Positions 33,531 to 43,988 of a stretch of 64,000 nt of DNA are shown piece after piece (position 1 is the stretch's first letter; every line of letters starts with the position of its first letter). Location: the NCBI GenBank assembly GCA_006384855.1, contig VCJN01001211.1, positions 1 to 64,000 on the forward strand, read 5' to 3'. This DNA is from Tetraselmis striata (lineage: Eukaryota > Chlorophyta > Chlorodendrophyceae > Chlorodendrales > Chlorodendraceae). The notes under the pieces were generated by a model. That model saw only the letters and a program-made list of their open reading frames with translations, did not search any database and was not told the origin of the DNA. The position numbers were made by a program, and so were the translations under genes.

Positions 33531-34759
33531 CACCCCTGGTCGCCTCCTGTGTTGTCGCCGTGCACCGTCTTTAAACTGTCATCGTTGTTTGGATGCCGCG
33601 GCATGCATCAGCCAATACTCTAGTTGCTGCACCTTGCGCCCGATGAACTTGCGCACAATCGCGTAGGCTTGTGCGCCTTTCGTAGCTTGTATGAAAGGCC
33701 ATCATGCCTCGCTCGACGCTCTTGCTCCGCCTCCTCGTCGCTCTCGGATTCCTCGTCGTTGTCCTCGCTGCTCGTAGGCTAGTCCTCAAGCCCGCCACGC
33801 TACTCCTCTAGCATCGCTCGTATCCGAGCTTTAAGGCGGGAGACTTCCTTCTCCTTTTTATTCCGCCGCAGGATGAGTGACTACGCAGATGCTTGTCCAC
33901 AGCCGATATAGAGCTCCGTGCGAAGCTATTACTCGACGGCTCTTTGGTTCTCGACCATCACCCGCCAGTACCCCTATAATGCCTTCTTTGCACTGGCCGA
34001 CTTCTTGAGGCAGGAGTTTACATGCGATTGTAGCTTCTTGACGGTAGTAGCGGCACAAAGCCTCGAGCGGACAACATTGACGCGGTTCGGGGTCAGGTCG
34101 CGGGGGCCGCGGGGGTGCTGCTAGCATCGGCATGTCGCCGTGCTCTACGCCGCCGCGCCGCCATTGCGGCCGGATTACGAGAGGCCGCAGCACCCGCCGC
34201 AGCCTCCTCATCAGCGAGTTTGACTGCCTCCCGTCTGGCCGCGGTGCCCTACTTCTTGGTTCTGAAGGGGGACATAGTTCAGCGAGTGGTAGATGGGCAG
34301 TTGGCGGTGGCGTGGGAGGAGTTAAAACGGCATGCCGGGCATGTCACCTACTTGGTGGATGGCGCGTCCTTGTTGACCACCTGCCGGCCGGAGCCGGCCC
34401 CGTACGGGCCAGCCCGGACGGTATACACGTTACACAAAGGTTTCTGGACGGTTGGGGGGCCACAAAGCAACCTGGAGCATAGGGCCCCACGAGTGCGTCC
34501 TGTGTGCGTACGGAGTACGCGTACGTCAAAATGTCGGATTTTTTGGCCTGAAACTGCGCTGTGATCCTACTAAACCCTAAATCCGCACCGGTGCATTTGA
34601 ATTACCCGTATGGGGATATACAGTAAATATATCAAACCGCACTAATACAGCATTCACGAAATCACGAGTACCCGCCTTATTACGGGTACGGTACGGCAAT
34701 TCGGCGGTATCAATATCGATTGATGATCGTCGAAACATCAGCACTGATGCAAGGGTTTC

Positions 34760-34826
34760 ACTGGTGCCATCGTAGAGACGCTGCAAGGGTTTCACTGGTG
34801 CCAATCCTGTCTCGGGGACGAAAAAA
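34760..34826 (+). mobile_element. Short LINE 3' tail
   Basis: Contains GTAGAGACGCTGCAAGGGTT then TCACTGGTGCCAATCCTGTC and ends GGGGACGAAAAAAA, the shared 3' terminus of the LINE family. The last part of the body is present twice in a row (GCAAGGGTTTCACTGGTGCC). Confidence 0.55.
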
Positions 34827-35532
34827 ACCACTGATGCACTGCTTTTGGTATGACCACGATATTATCCAAATCAAATCAGCCATTTACATTCTTCAGTCAT
34901 AGTTGTGGTGCGCTCAAACGAGATGACAGCATTCTCACTGAGGTCATCACGGCTTTATGCTTGCGTTCTGGCTTCGCAATTGGTCTACATATGAGACATA
35001 GTGCACCGGCATGCGGGAGATTGCAGAGGACACGCACAACTTCCTTGGGGCAGCTCCCTCCGTACAAGACTCCAATGGTGTATTTGGTGTAGGTCTGCTT
35101 CTAGGTGCGTTGGCCACTGCTTCTCGGAAGGCGGCAGGCGCATCCAATTTGCACAGTGATTTGGGACGACCCAGAGTATTGGTATCAAGGCTGCTGGTGG
35201 ATGAACCTCCCGGCCAGCATCACCGCCCCCGTCAGCATCAACATATATAGCCTGGTGCACACAAGTTAGGAGCGTTGCTGATTTCTGCACATGCTCCTTG
35301 TTTATCCTCGGCGAGCCGTGAGTTGGATAACCACCAGGCTGCTCTCAGCGATGCCATTTCCCGCCATAGCCTTGGTGATGTCCTCATCATATGTGCCGAC
35401 ACAAACGCGAGCTTGGGCCGTGGCTGCCTCAGTCAGTAGAGCAGTCATCATGTACACCGCCGTCGGCCCTCACATGAATAAAGATGCTGGGCGCATCAAC
35501 TGCGCCCCTTTCTTGAGGTACACGGTCTCGAT

Positions 35533-36500
35533 ATGGCGTCTACATTCTTTATGACGCCTCGCTACGGAACATGGCAGCACCCGTGCAGCAAGCTACATCA
35601 TCAGATGGACCGCATCATCACAAGCAGGAGTGGCCTGAAGCGCTTTTGTGATGCAGGAGGCTGCAGTGGTCAACTCATGGAAAGTGAACATTGTGCCGTA
35701 ATGTTGGTGCAAGATGCACTTCGTTGTGAGTATGGAGGGCAAGCCGGATCCGCGTGCACGGATCAGCCAGCTAGACTTCTCAGCCTATTTGAACGGGAGA
35801 TCATTGCTAGCTTCTCGGACAAGGTGATTGCCTCCTTGAGTTCCGCCGTTGATGACCCTGGCTATCCTGATCTCGCAGTCCCGGTCAGCCAGAAAGCTTT
35901 TGCAACATTGCGGAAAAGACCCCGACTTGCACCACACTGGTTTGCAGCACGCGAGGCTTCCCTTCTCAGCACCATGGCAGATCGCAACTCGGCTTTTCAT
36001 TATCACCCGGACGACCTTTCCGAGGCATCACGGCACCAGTACCAGCTTGCGCGTGCACATGTGCCGCACGAGATCCGCCGGGCCAAGTCGGACTGGGTCA
36101 TATAGAAGTACACACCCTCATCAATGACGGTCTCAATGGTGTGTCTGTTGGCAAAGTTGCATGGGACGCCGTCAAATTTCAGAAGGCTGGCCTCGAAGAT
36201 GGACGCCGTGTCATGCGGATGAAGATGACGCGGGCAGGCGGCAATCTTGCTTTAACACTCGAGGATATCGCTGCTTTTTTTGCCACCCACTTCGCGGAGT
36301 GATGTGGCTGCGCACCGGAGTTTAATATCTATGTGCTTGACACACTGCCTCAGCTGCCCGTTGCTGATGACCTGGGAATAAAATTCGAGTAGGCGGATGT
36401 GGCTGCACATCTCAACGTTAGCTGACACGGATACATCGATCAAAAGACGTTTCCATACCACGTGGCATGTGACAGCTCCACTGGAAACTGAAGCGGACGC
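35533..36500 (+). pseudogene. LINE polyprotein remnant (linker before RT)
   Basis: The reading KRPRLAPHWFAAREASLL, ADRNSAFHYHPDD, HVPHEIRRAKSDWVI, WDAVKFQKAGLEDG and DIAAFFATHFAE, followed by LDTLPQLPV, fits the region between endonuclease and RT of non-LTR elements. In that region a P.W...L.....R.. block, RRAK..W and an A..HF motif are typical. A stop at 36103-36105 and a frame change show it is dead. The RT itself is lost, with unrelated repeat following at 36581. Confidence 0.5.
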
Positions 36501-36580
36501 TAAAATATAGACCCCGCGAGATGTAATTCTAGGTGTAACCTCCAAGTATGCCATGCGCCGCCAAGTATATATATGAAACT

Positions 36581-37165
36581 ACACCCTCCCCATAAGTATG
36601 GGGTTGCGAATTCAATCGACATGCTTATGCGCAGCTACATTGAGGCCTTGCGCGCGTGCATTATTCATGCTGCTCAGGGTCGTAAGCCTGCTTGGGGGAA
36701 ATGCCACGATGGTTCTATACACCACGTAGTACCTGTTGCCATCAACACTTTCATTTAGGCTTGTACTTATTCTGGCGCTAGCCCTTTCAAACGACAAATA
36801 ATCGGCATACATGGGCGTGGGACACCTACTACCGTCGCCATAATCATACCACATCACCGCCCCTGGTATGAGACTATCCACCATGCGTGTCGGGAACTGA
36901 AATTTTGTCATTCAGGGTATGGGACAAGCCCTGTGTATCGATTCCGATGGTTTAGGGGCAAAATCATGAACGTAATGCTGCTGTGGTCGTTGCATGTGCA
37001 AGCGGGAGAGGGTTCTCGCTGCAGGTAGGGTGAAGCTTTTCTATAGGAGTGCATGCCCGCATGCCAAAAGCCCCGTCATGAGTGGCACAGGCAGAGTTCA
37101 CACTATCTCTTCGTGGACAATCATTTCCACCTGATCCGAGGGGATCAAGACATGCGTGCAGGTTC
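36581..37165 (+). repeat. Dispersed element R copy (direct)
   Basis: Begins ACACCCTCCCCATAAGTATG and is homologous, in the opposite orientation, to 29150-29829, including GGTCGTAAGCC.GCTTGGGGG and CATCAACACTTTCAT. The inner part runs to about 37060 or beyond. Confidence 0.6.
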
Positions 37166-37199
37166 TCAGCATCAGGCAAATTTCGGGGCTGCCTGATAT

Positions 37200-37270
37200 C
37201 AGATCAGCTTAATATATCACATCAGGTATCAGCCTGATGTCGTCAGGTTACACCTGATATCATTCCAAAC
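37200..37270. repeat. ATCAGGT/ACCTGAT word cluster
   Basis: Several direct and inverted copies of CTGATATCA and ATCAGGT within 70 bases downstream of the kinesin gene. They could form small hairpins; no known function. Confidence 0.5.
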
Positions 37271-37288
37271 CTGGCAAGTGAAACGATA

Positions 37289-37293
37289 TTACA
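37289..37293 (-). terminator. TGTAA polyadenylation signal of the kinesin gene
   Basis: The minus strand reads TTTTTTGTAATATC about 57 bases after the stop codon. TGTAA is the usual green-algal polyadenylation signal. Confidence 0.55.
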
Positions 37294-37349
37294 AAAAACA
37301 GGGTTTGAGTGGCAGCATTCCCTGACTGAAGTCATCAATGGCGACGTGG

Positions 37350-40300
37350 TCAAGCGGACTCCCGCTCGTCGGTGACCTCGCGCAGGTCCCAGCTTTCCCT
37401 CAGAGCCTGCGGAAGCCCCGCCTGCTCACGCCAGTACTCTACCTGCTCCCGTAAGCGTGCCACTTCGCGGCTCGACGAGCGAAGCCGCGCTCCGTTCTGC
37501 ACCTTCCGCACACGGGCGGCGTACTGCAGGCTGTTGTGGCTCTCTGGTAAGTCGGCTGGCTCTGGGCTCAAGCACACCAGCATGATTGTTTTCGCGTTGC
37601 CACCTAGTCCATCGCTCAGCAGCTTTGTCAGCTTGTGGTTGTTGTACGGGACGTGCGGCGCGCCGCTGATGAGCGCGGATACGACATCGCCGAGTGCAGA
37701 CAGCGACTGGTTGATGGCGGCTGCTTCCTTGAGCTGCTGGCCAGCTGCTCCGCTGCGCTTGACACGCTCAGAGCCTGCAAGGTCTACCAGGGTGAGCTTG
37801 CCCCGAGTGTGCACCCCCGTGTGCTTGTTCGCACCCTCTGCCACGACGGACAGCACCACGTGCGACCGTGATGAGTCGCGGTTGAGAGCCGTCTCCGCCA
37901 CACGGCGTCGCCGCATTCCGGCGGCCACCGCACCCTGCAGCTCTGAAGCGCTTCCCACCTCCAGCATCACCGCGCCTTGCACCCACACGAGGCCCTCTGG
38001 ATCCTTCTTCACCTCAAGACGCGGTGCCGGTGCATCTGTGGGACCAGCCTGCATGGAGATAGCGATGGGATACTTGATAAATGGTACTAGTGACGGATAC
38101 ATCTATCACTGCATCGATGCTGTCAGGCCAGAAAGAGGCAACGAATTTGGAAAATACGGTAAGAAATAAGCACTATGGACTGACAGTGGAGATGGCATGC
38201 TGGCCTTTGATAGTCTGAAAAATGATTCAAGTGGGTGTCCAGAACATGGGAGGGACGAATGAAGGGGTATGAGGCATTTGCTCACCCGCAGCAGGTCTAC
38301 CAGGGAGTTGCCGTAAATCTCCACGATGGTCACACGAAAGCGGTAAGTCGTGCTGCCTGCCTGGCCGGCCGCTTCGCCAAAGAGCTGCTCTATGGCGCGC
38401 GGCGCCACGCCCGGCTGGTTGTCTGTACCGAAGAGGGAGTGTGTCTTGCCAGCGCCCGTCTGGCCGTACGCCACCAGGCAGCAGTTGTAGCCGTCTAGCG
38501 CGCCCTGCACCAGTGGCGCCACGCGCGCGTAGACGCCTGTCTGGTCCACCTTGGCGCCCAGCACCCCATCAAACGTGAGCCGCCGCAGCTCACTCTCCTC
38601 CGCGCGCTTGTACGCCACTGTAAGTTCATCCTCTTTCCCAATTGCAGCCGGCGTGTCCTTCCCAGGCCGTATCCGCACCAGCACACGCACCTTCCCCTGC
38701 ATCATACAAACCACAATCAGCTGAAATCAAGTTCAGATGCGAATGTCTCTGCATCTCGTGCAATGTTGTGCATGAGGTGTTGTACAGGAATTGTCAACAG
38801 CTTGGCACTAGTGCCGATTCATGGTAATGTAATTTTTTCACCTCTAAGAATTGAGCATCTGCATGCATGTGGACAAATGGCACTAGGTATAGCGCCAACA
38901 ACCTTGCACACATCCCATCCTGGCTTAAGGATGTGAACGCGACCACCCCAAGTCACCCTGATGATATGCAAACATCCAATGTTTCTTCATGGGCTACGTT
39001 ATCATCAGCTTGGTGTACATTCAATAAGCGATGCAGGATCGTGTGGCCCCTGCCCATTCCGCAGACGCTGAGTGGTCCCAATACCAGTCTAAGACTTGCT
39101 CGCACCTACATCCTGAATTTGCACCGTACACGATACGGCTTGCAAGCGTGGCAAGGGCCCCAAGTAAGCCACAATGCCACCAATATGCACTGCACCACGC
39201 ACCTTCATTTCCTCAATTTGGTTGGAGAACTGTCGGCGGAGGAGGTTCTCATCGCGGTACAGCTGCCTCAGCGTGGCCACCTCCGCTAGTAGCGTCTCAG
39301 CGCGTGCCTCCGCCTCCTTCGTTGTTTGCCACCGGCGTCCCCACTGCAAACGCAGTGACTCTAACTCTGCTTTGCTTGCATCGCACTCGGCCTGCGCTGC
39401 CGCTGCAGCCTCCGCCAGAGTTGCTTTTTCTGCTGTCAAGGCACTGACCTTCGCCTCTGCCTCCGTCAGTGCCGACTTGAGCTCCTCTGTCCGGCGCTCG
39501 GCCGCCTTCAGTGCTGCAGCCTTCTCTGTTCCCTCACCCGCCCTGTTCCCAACTGCAGCCAACACTGTTGGGCTCCGCTGCCCCCTGTCCTCCATCCGCA
39601 TGGCATCAGATTCCGTAGACTTACTACTCCGAGTCTCTAGAAATTCTGCCTCCGTCTGCGCCACGCTAGCCTCCAGCTTAGCCACGATCTCTGGCGCGAA
39701 GCGCTCGCTGCGGCCTCCGGCATTTACATTGCGCACCTCCTCCAACAACTCATAGGCCACTGTCTGGGAGCGCATCACGCTGGCCTGCCATTCTTCGCGG
39801 TGGCGTGCAGATAGGCGCTGCTGCGCCTCCACAATCCGCTTGATGCGCGGTTCGTGCTCTGTGCGCTCCCTCTGGGGAGTAGTGCCGGCGCTGCTGGAGG
39901 CGCAGTCCTCGCGGGGTTGATAGGACGCACACAGAGGCGTACTCTGCTGACTGGCGGGCGACGAACGGACCTGGTGAGCTCAAAGTCTTGTGGATCTGGC
40001 GTGCTTCAGCATAAGGATGCACCTCTCGTTCCGTCGCAGCCGTGTCCCAGGGCCTGTCCTGGCCATTTCTGCGGGTGATGACATGAATGAGCCTACTTGG
40101 AAGTCAGGTGTGTGGCATCCCCATACTGACATTATGTGGGACTTCCGTGACTGAAAGGGTTGCGGCCACGGCGACCAAACAAGTATGTTCCAAACGGAGT
40201 ATTATCCGTGTGGCAAGTAGCAGCAGCAAGAGGGACAATGTCTCGGAATAGGCGCGCTGGGGGGGAGGGGGGGTGGGGGGGGGGGGCTGTCACGTGAAAG

Positions 40301-40805
40301 AGGTCGACTTGGCAGAGTTTCTCCAACCAATGGTGTAGGCTGCCGCTCGTCCCTTTAATATCTTTCTCCTCATCTTAGCCTCTGCCCGCCCTTTGTAGGC
40401 ATCAATCAAGGTGACGACCTCACCAGCGCGTGTACAGCTGAAGAGGAAGGTGTCGTTGAAGCGGCTGACGCTGACTTGCATCCACAGCTGCGTGCGCGCT
40501 TCCACCCGGCACGTCACCACCTCGTCCAGCTGCACTGAATGCCAATACTGCGTGCCGGTTGCATCAAAGAAGTGGATACCGCGCTTGTTCACCCCGAGCA
40601 GGATCTCGAACACTGGGAACAGTGAACGAGGGACGTCCTCGCATGTGGCGCGAAACAGCGCGCTGCCTCCGTACGGGGTGATCCCGAGCCGGCGCAGCAC
40701 GCGCTGTTTTGGGCCCTCGCGCAGCGTGAGGAGCTCGTCACCGGGTGGGCCATCCCCTCTCGGCGGCGTCGACTGCCACAGTCGCAGGTTGGCTCTGCCA
40801 GCCAT
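37350..40805 (-). CDS. KCBP: KCBP-type kinesin-14 with partial FERM domain
   Basis: Minus-end-directed microtubule motor of the plant/algal KCBP family. Visible exons: 40805 to about 40330 (FERM F3 lobe: ITPYGGSALF, ILLGVNKRGIHFFDATG, YWHSVQLDEV); about 39970-39203 (coiled coil, Ala/Glu-rich); 38696-38286; and 38048-37350. The junction QIEEMK joined to GKVRVLVRIRP matches the KCBP neck exactly. The motor has P-loop GQTGAGKT, switch I NRDSSRSH and switch II DLAGSERV. After the motor, REVARLREQVEYWREQAG is the calmodulin-binding helix, so Ca2+ control is expected. The MyTH4 domain and most of FERM are not found upstream, so the 5' end is truncated or the start is internal. The join between the first two exons is not settled. 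Confidence 0.82.
40275..40286 (-). repeat. Poly(G) tract, 12 nt, within a G-rich run
   Basis: Part of a G-rich stretch (40259-40286) in the kinesin intron between the FERM and coiled-coil exons; poly(C) on the coding strand. Confidence 0.85.
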
Positions 40806-41770
40806 CGGGGATGGCGGCGGCAGAAAGAGCCTGGCCAGTTGCTAGTAGGATAGGGCGTTGTGGCGGGTTTCGGGTCGTTGCCGACAGCGCAATCTTCGAC
40901 GCGCTAGACGGAGTCGCGGAACGGAGAGAGAGGGGGAGAGAGCGCCCCCCAGGTCTCGACGCCCAGCTGCATAGGTGGTGCTTCCACTTTAGAAACTGCT
41001 CGATGTGCGGCAGGCGTTGTGGTCGCTGAGGAACGTGTGTGAGTGTCGCTCCTGGCGAAAAGTGCCGTTTGCAGTCCCCGATAGCGACGAGTCTACTGTT
41101 GCGCATGTCTCGCCGAGCAGGCGCTCGCAGGCGCGCGTGCGGTGCTGCTTTTCGCGCGCCGGGGGCGCGGGCTGAAAGTACCTGTAAATAAATTTATGTT
41201 TGGTTTGGTTAAACAAGGAAAGCATCCGGAGAATACACAGAAAGTACTGATAATATGCTGGAGTATTTAGTGATGGTAAAAGTGATGGTAAAAGTGATAC
41301 AGGTAACGATTTAGTAAAGTTCGCCCCGGCGGGCGGGACATCGGCCGAAGCCGCCCCAGAACTTGACCTCTTGCGCCAGCTGCAGTCGTAGGTCTGGCAT
41401 AGCCGGTAGGCCATTGCCTAACTCGAACCCCGAAGGGCTAGCGACTATCTTTCTGAGGTCATCTGGTTATTTCACGTGCTAGACGCAACATTCAAGAAAT
41501 CAACATTCAAGAAATATTTCTGAGATAATATATCGAGATAATGCATCAACCGCGTAAACCCAGCCAGGACACGCCGGGAAGATATTGCCGAAAACACTTT
41601 GACAAGGATTCGATACAGGGACCTCTCGCGTACGAGATGGACCACCGCTCAACCGAGCGGACAAGGGATGGACACTTGGAGTAAAACCCTGGTATGTGAT
41701 GATGTACGGGTAGGACAAGACACGCCGTACCCATATTTACGACCGTAGCAAGAGCAGTAGCGACTAGTAC
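40806..41770. other. Upstream of the kinesin gene; no further exon found
   Basis: I looked here for FERM F1/F2 and MyTH4 exons on the minus strand and found none. An alternative acceptor (CTGTGGCAG, minus strand, near 40778-40786) lies just inside the first exon, so the gene could start further away. A 14-bp tandem repeat (GTGATGGTAAAA units) lies at about 41272-41301. Confidence 0.45.
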
Positions 41771-43124
41771 TACACCCCTCCACATAAGTTCGGGTTTTGC
41801 ATTTTCGATCGCAAAGCGCATGCATGGGCGAGGATAACGCCGGCTGCATGTGCATACATGCTAACTACAGTGGGAATAGTTCGGGCGAACGCCTATTGTG
41901 CGCTTTATACCCACCCGCGCGACAGCACGACCATTTGTGGGCGCCCTTTCAAAAACGCGAAATTGGTGCATAATGCGTTGTGGGCGCCAGAAAGTTGTGG
42001 GTTGCGCCAACCGTCCAAACCTATGGAAATTGCGGCACTCGTCGCACCAAACTCGGTGGATACGGCCCTTGGCATAAGTTGCACACACCGTGCGTGTAGG
42101 CCACTGAAAGCATGTCGCGATAGGCACGACGTGACACCCCAACGACAAGTTGGCCACTGTGGGGAGCAGTTTTGGGGTGAAAATGTTGTTGTTTCTGTGG
42201 CGAACGCACGTAGGAGAGGCGCTCGATGGCCCCCTTGGTGTAGGGCAATGCTCTACTATAGGGGCGCGTGGTGGAATGCCAGTTGCACCGTTTCGTGGGC
42301 GGGGTGGCGCGGTAGGGGTGTGGATTTTGATTAATATGAAATTCCTTGAAAAATGCTGTGGAAATGGCATTTTGGCTGGTAGATGTGTGTATCGCTAGGA
42401 GGTGGCACATGCCAACTGTTGGTGGTCCGTGATCATCCACATACATAACTCTCTCGCGCAACGGAGTATGGGGCTTAGACACGCACTTGGCGCAAAGCCA
42501 CGAGCCCGATATGGGTGGGCACATGAGGCAGTGAGGGGCAACTTGGATGATCATCTTTGGGGATTTTTCCGGGGACCCAAAAAAACCGATTTTTGATTTT
42601 GGAAGCTTGTTTTCGACGCAGATTTGAACGAGGAATCGCGTGGTATTTTTAAAACGTTTTTCTGAGCAAACCCTGAGAAGTTATAGCGTTTTAAATACAA
42701 GGGGGTGTTGCTGCGCGTGGCCGACACTGATGCCATGCCAGTATTGCAACCTAACATGTACTGGCCGCCGCCCACACGGCTGCACCCCAACCAAATGCAC
42801 CCGAGCCCCTCGCCAATAGGTTTCCTCACGCGTTCATGGCCATCCCGCCGTTTGGTTGTCTATTCACGCGCGTCGGCGTGTGCGTGATACCGACCCCGGT
42901 TTTGGTGCAGTTGGAGGCGACGCCCATCCATGCACCAAGACAGTGCAGCGTGATTCCCTAGTCAAAGGTCTTCAAGCTTCGGTTTCAGCCACTCGTCATG
43001 CAGGTTTTATAAAACCCTACGAGATTCCAGGGTTTCATCTCATATGCCCTACGTTCAGGTACCCTAGACTTCTGAAGTCTTGAGACTGCCGAAAAGGGAC
43101 CCCAAACTTATGTGCAGGGGTGTA
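41771..43124. mobile_element. Non-autonomous DNA transposon with terminal inverted repeats
   Basis: Terminal inverted repeats ACACCCCTCCACATAAGTT (41772-41790) and its complement at 43105-43123 match at 18 of 19 positions. The 1.35-kb interior has no transposase motif. No clear target-site duplication was found. The terminal word is shared with elements R and S, pointing to one superfamily. Confidence 0.6.
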
Positions 43125-43284
43125 TTAATCCTTACTCCTGTTTATATATCTGCTATATATGATGCATCGTATCCGCTCTACATTTTTAAATGTAGCTTGG
43201 ATATTGAGCATCTAGGTTCCTAATTTGAACCGGCTTTCCTGCGTGGTACGAGAAGTTGGAGTCGATAATAAATTAATAATCGCG

Positions 43285-43352
43285 ATATGACTCGTTGCAA
43301 GGGTTGCCAGCGCTGCTTTACTGTTACCAGTCCTGTCCCCGAGGCGATTAAA
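43285..43352 (+). mobile_element. Short LINE 3' tail
   Basis: Reads GTTGCAAGGGTTGCCAGCGC, then TTACCAGTCCTGTCCCCGAG and GCGATTAAAAA, the family 3' terminus with a changed tail. Confidence 0.5.
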
Positions 43353-43988
43353 AATGAGAAGTCGTCATCGCCCCAGGCGACCATCATCATCATCGTATGG
43401 AGGGCGCCGTGGTGATTGCGGTGTTCCGCCCCCACCACCCTGCTCGATACTAGCAGGCCTTCCAGACGGCGCCGTCAGCACGATCCTTCCGGGAAACCAG
43501 GGATTATTTCTCTGGCGAGGCGGACGATATAGTGGCGCCGTGTGCAGTGCAGTGTGCAGGTGCGAGGCGGGTGGCTGTTTTACGATCGTCAAAGGCCCTG
43601 TTTTTTTTTTAAACGATCGTCACATGCCCTGTAGTGCTCGTGTCACACCGTCAAGGCAGCCCTTGCGCCCCCTGCATGACACGTAATACATTTCAGCAGC
43701 CGTCCCTGGCGCTGAGGTATCCCCACGGGGAGGGCGGGCCCTCTCACGCCCCTCACTGGTGGCCTTCCGCCGTCTGTCAGCCTTTCGCAAGCGTGCTCGG
43801 TTAATCCCAGTGTGCCACTGCTGAAATGAGTCTACCGTCCAATCACAAACGCCTGACCTGCTGAATTGTGAAATCGATTGTGTTCCACTACCGCCCAGGT
43901 AAAACCTCAAGTCCTTGACTCACTCGAATTTCAGGCGTGGCTGTAGCACAATCAAAAGAGCGTCAATATCGGCGTGTGGCGTCAACGA

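Larger units (their letters stand above)
31430..35530. other. Repeat-rich stretch without a recognised gene
   Basis: Contains a poly(C) tract at 32218-32238, the distal part of an element S copy at 33062-33190, a CTGCAG-rich array at 33370-33530 and a short LINE tail at 34760-34826. ORFs at 32061-32739 and 34115-34564 are GC-biased and match no family I recognise. Fragmentary minus-strand words near 33600-34200 suggest very old coding remnants. Confidence 0.4.

Noticed and set aside
39174..39755. 193-aa + strand ORF
   Set aside because: Antisense shadow of the kinesin coiled-coil exon; Ser/Ala-rich because of the opposite-strand Ala/Glu codons.
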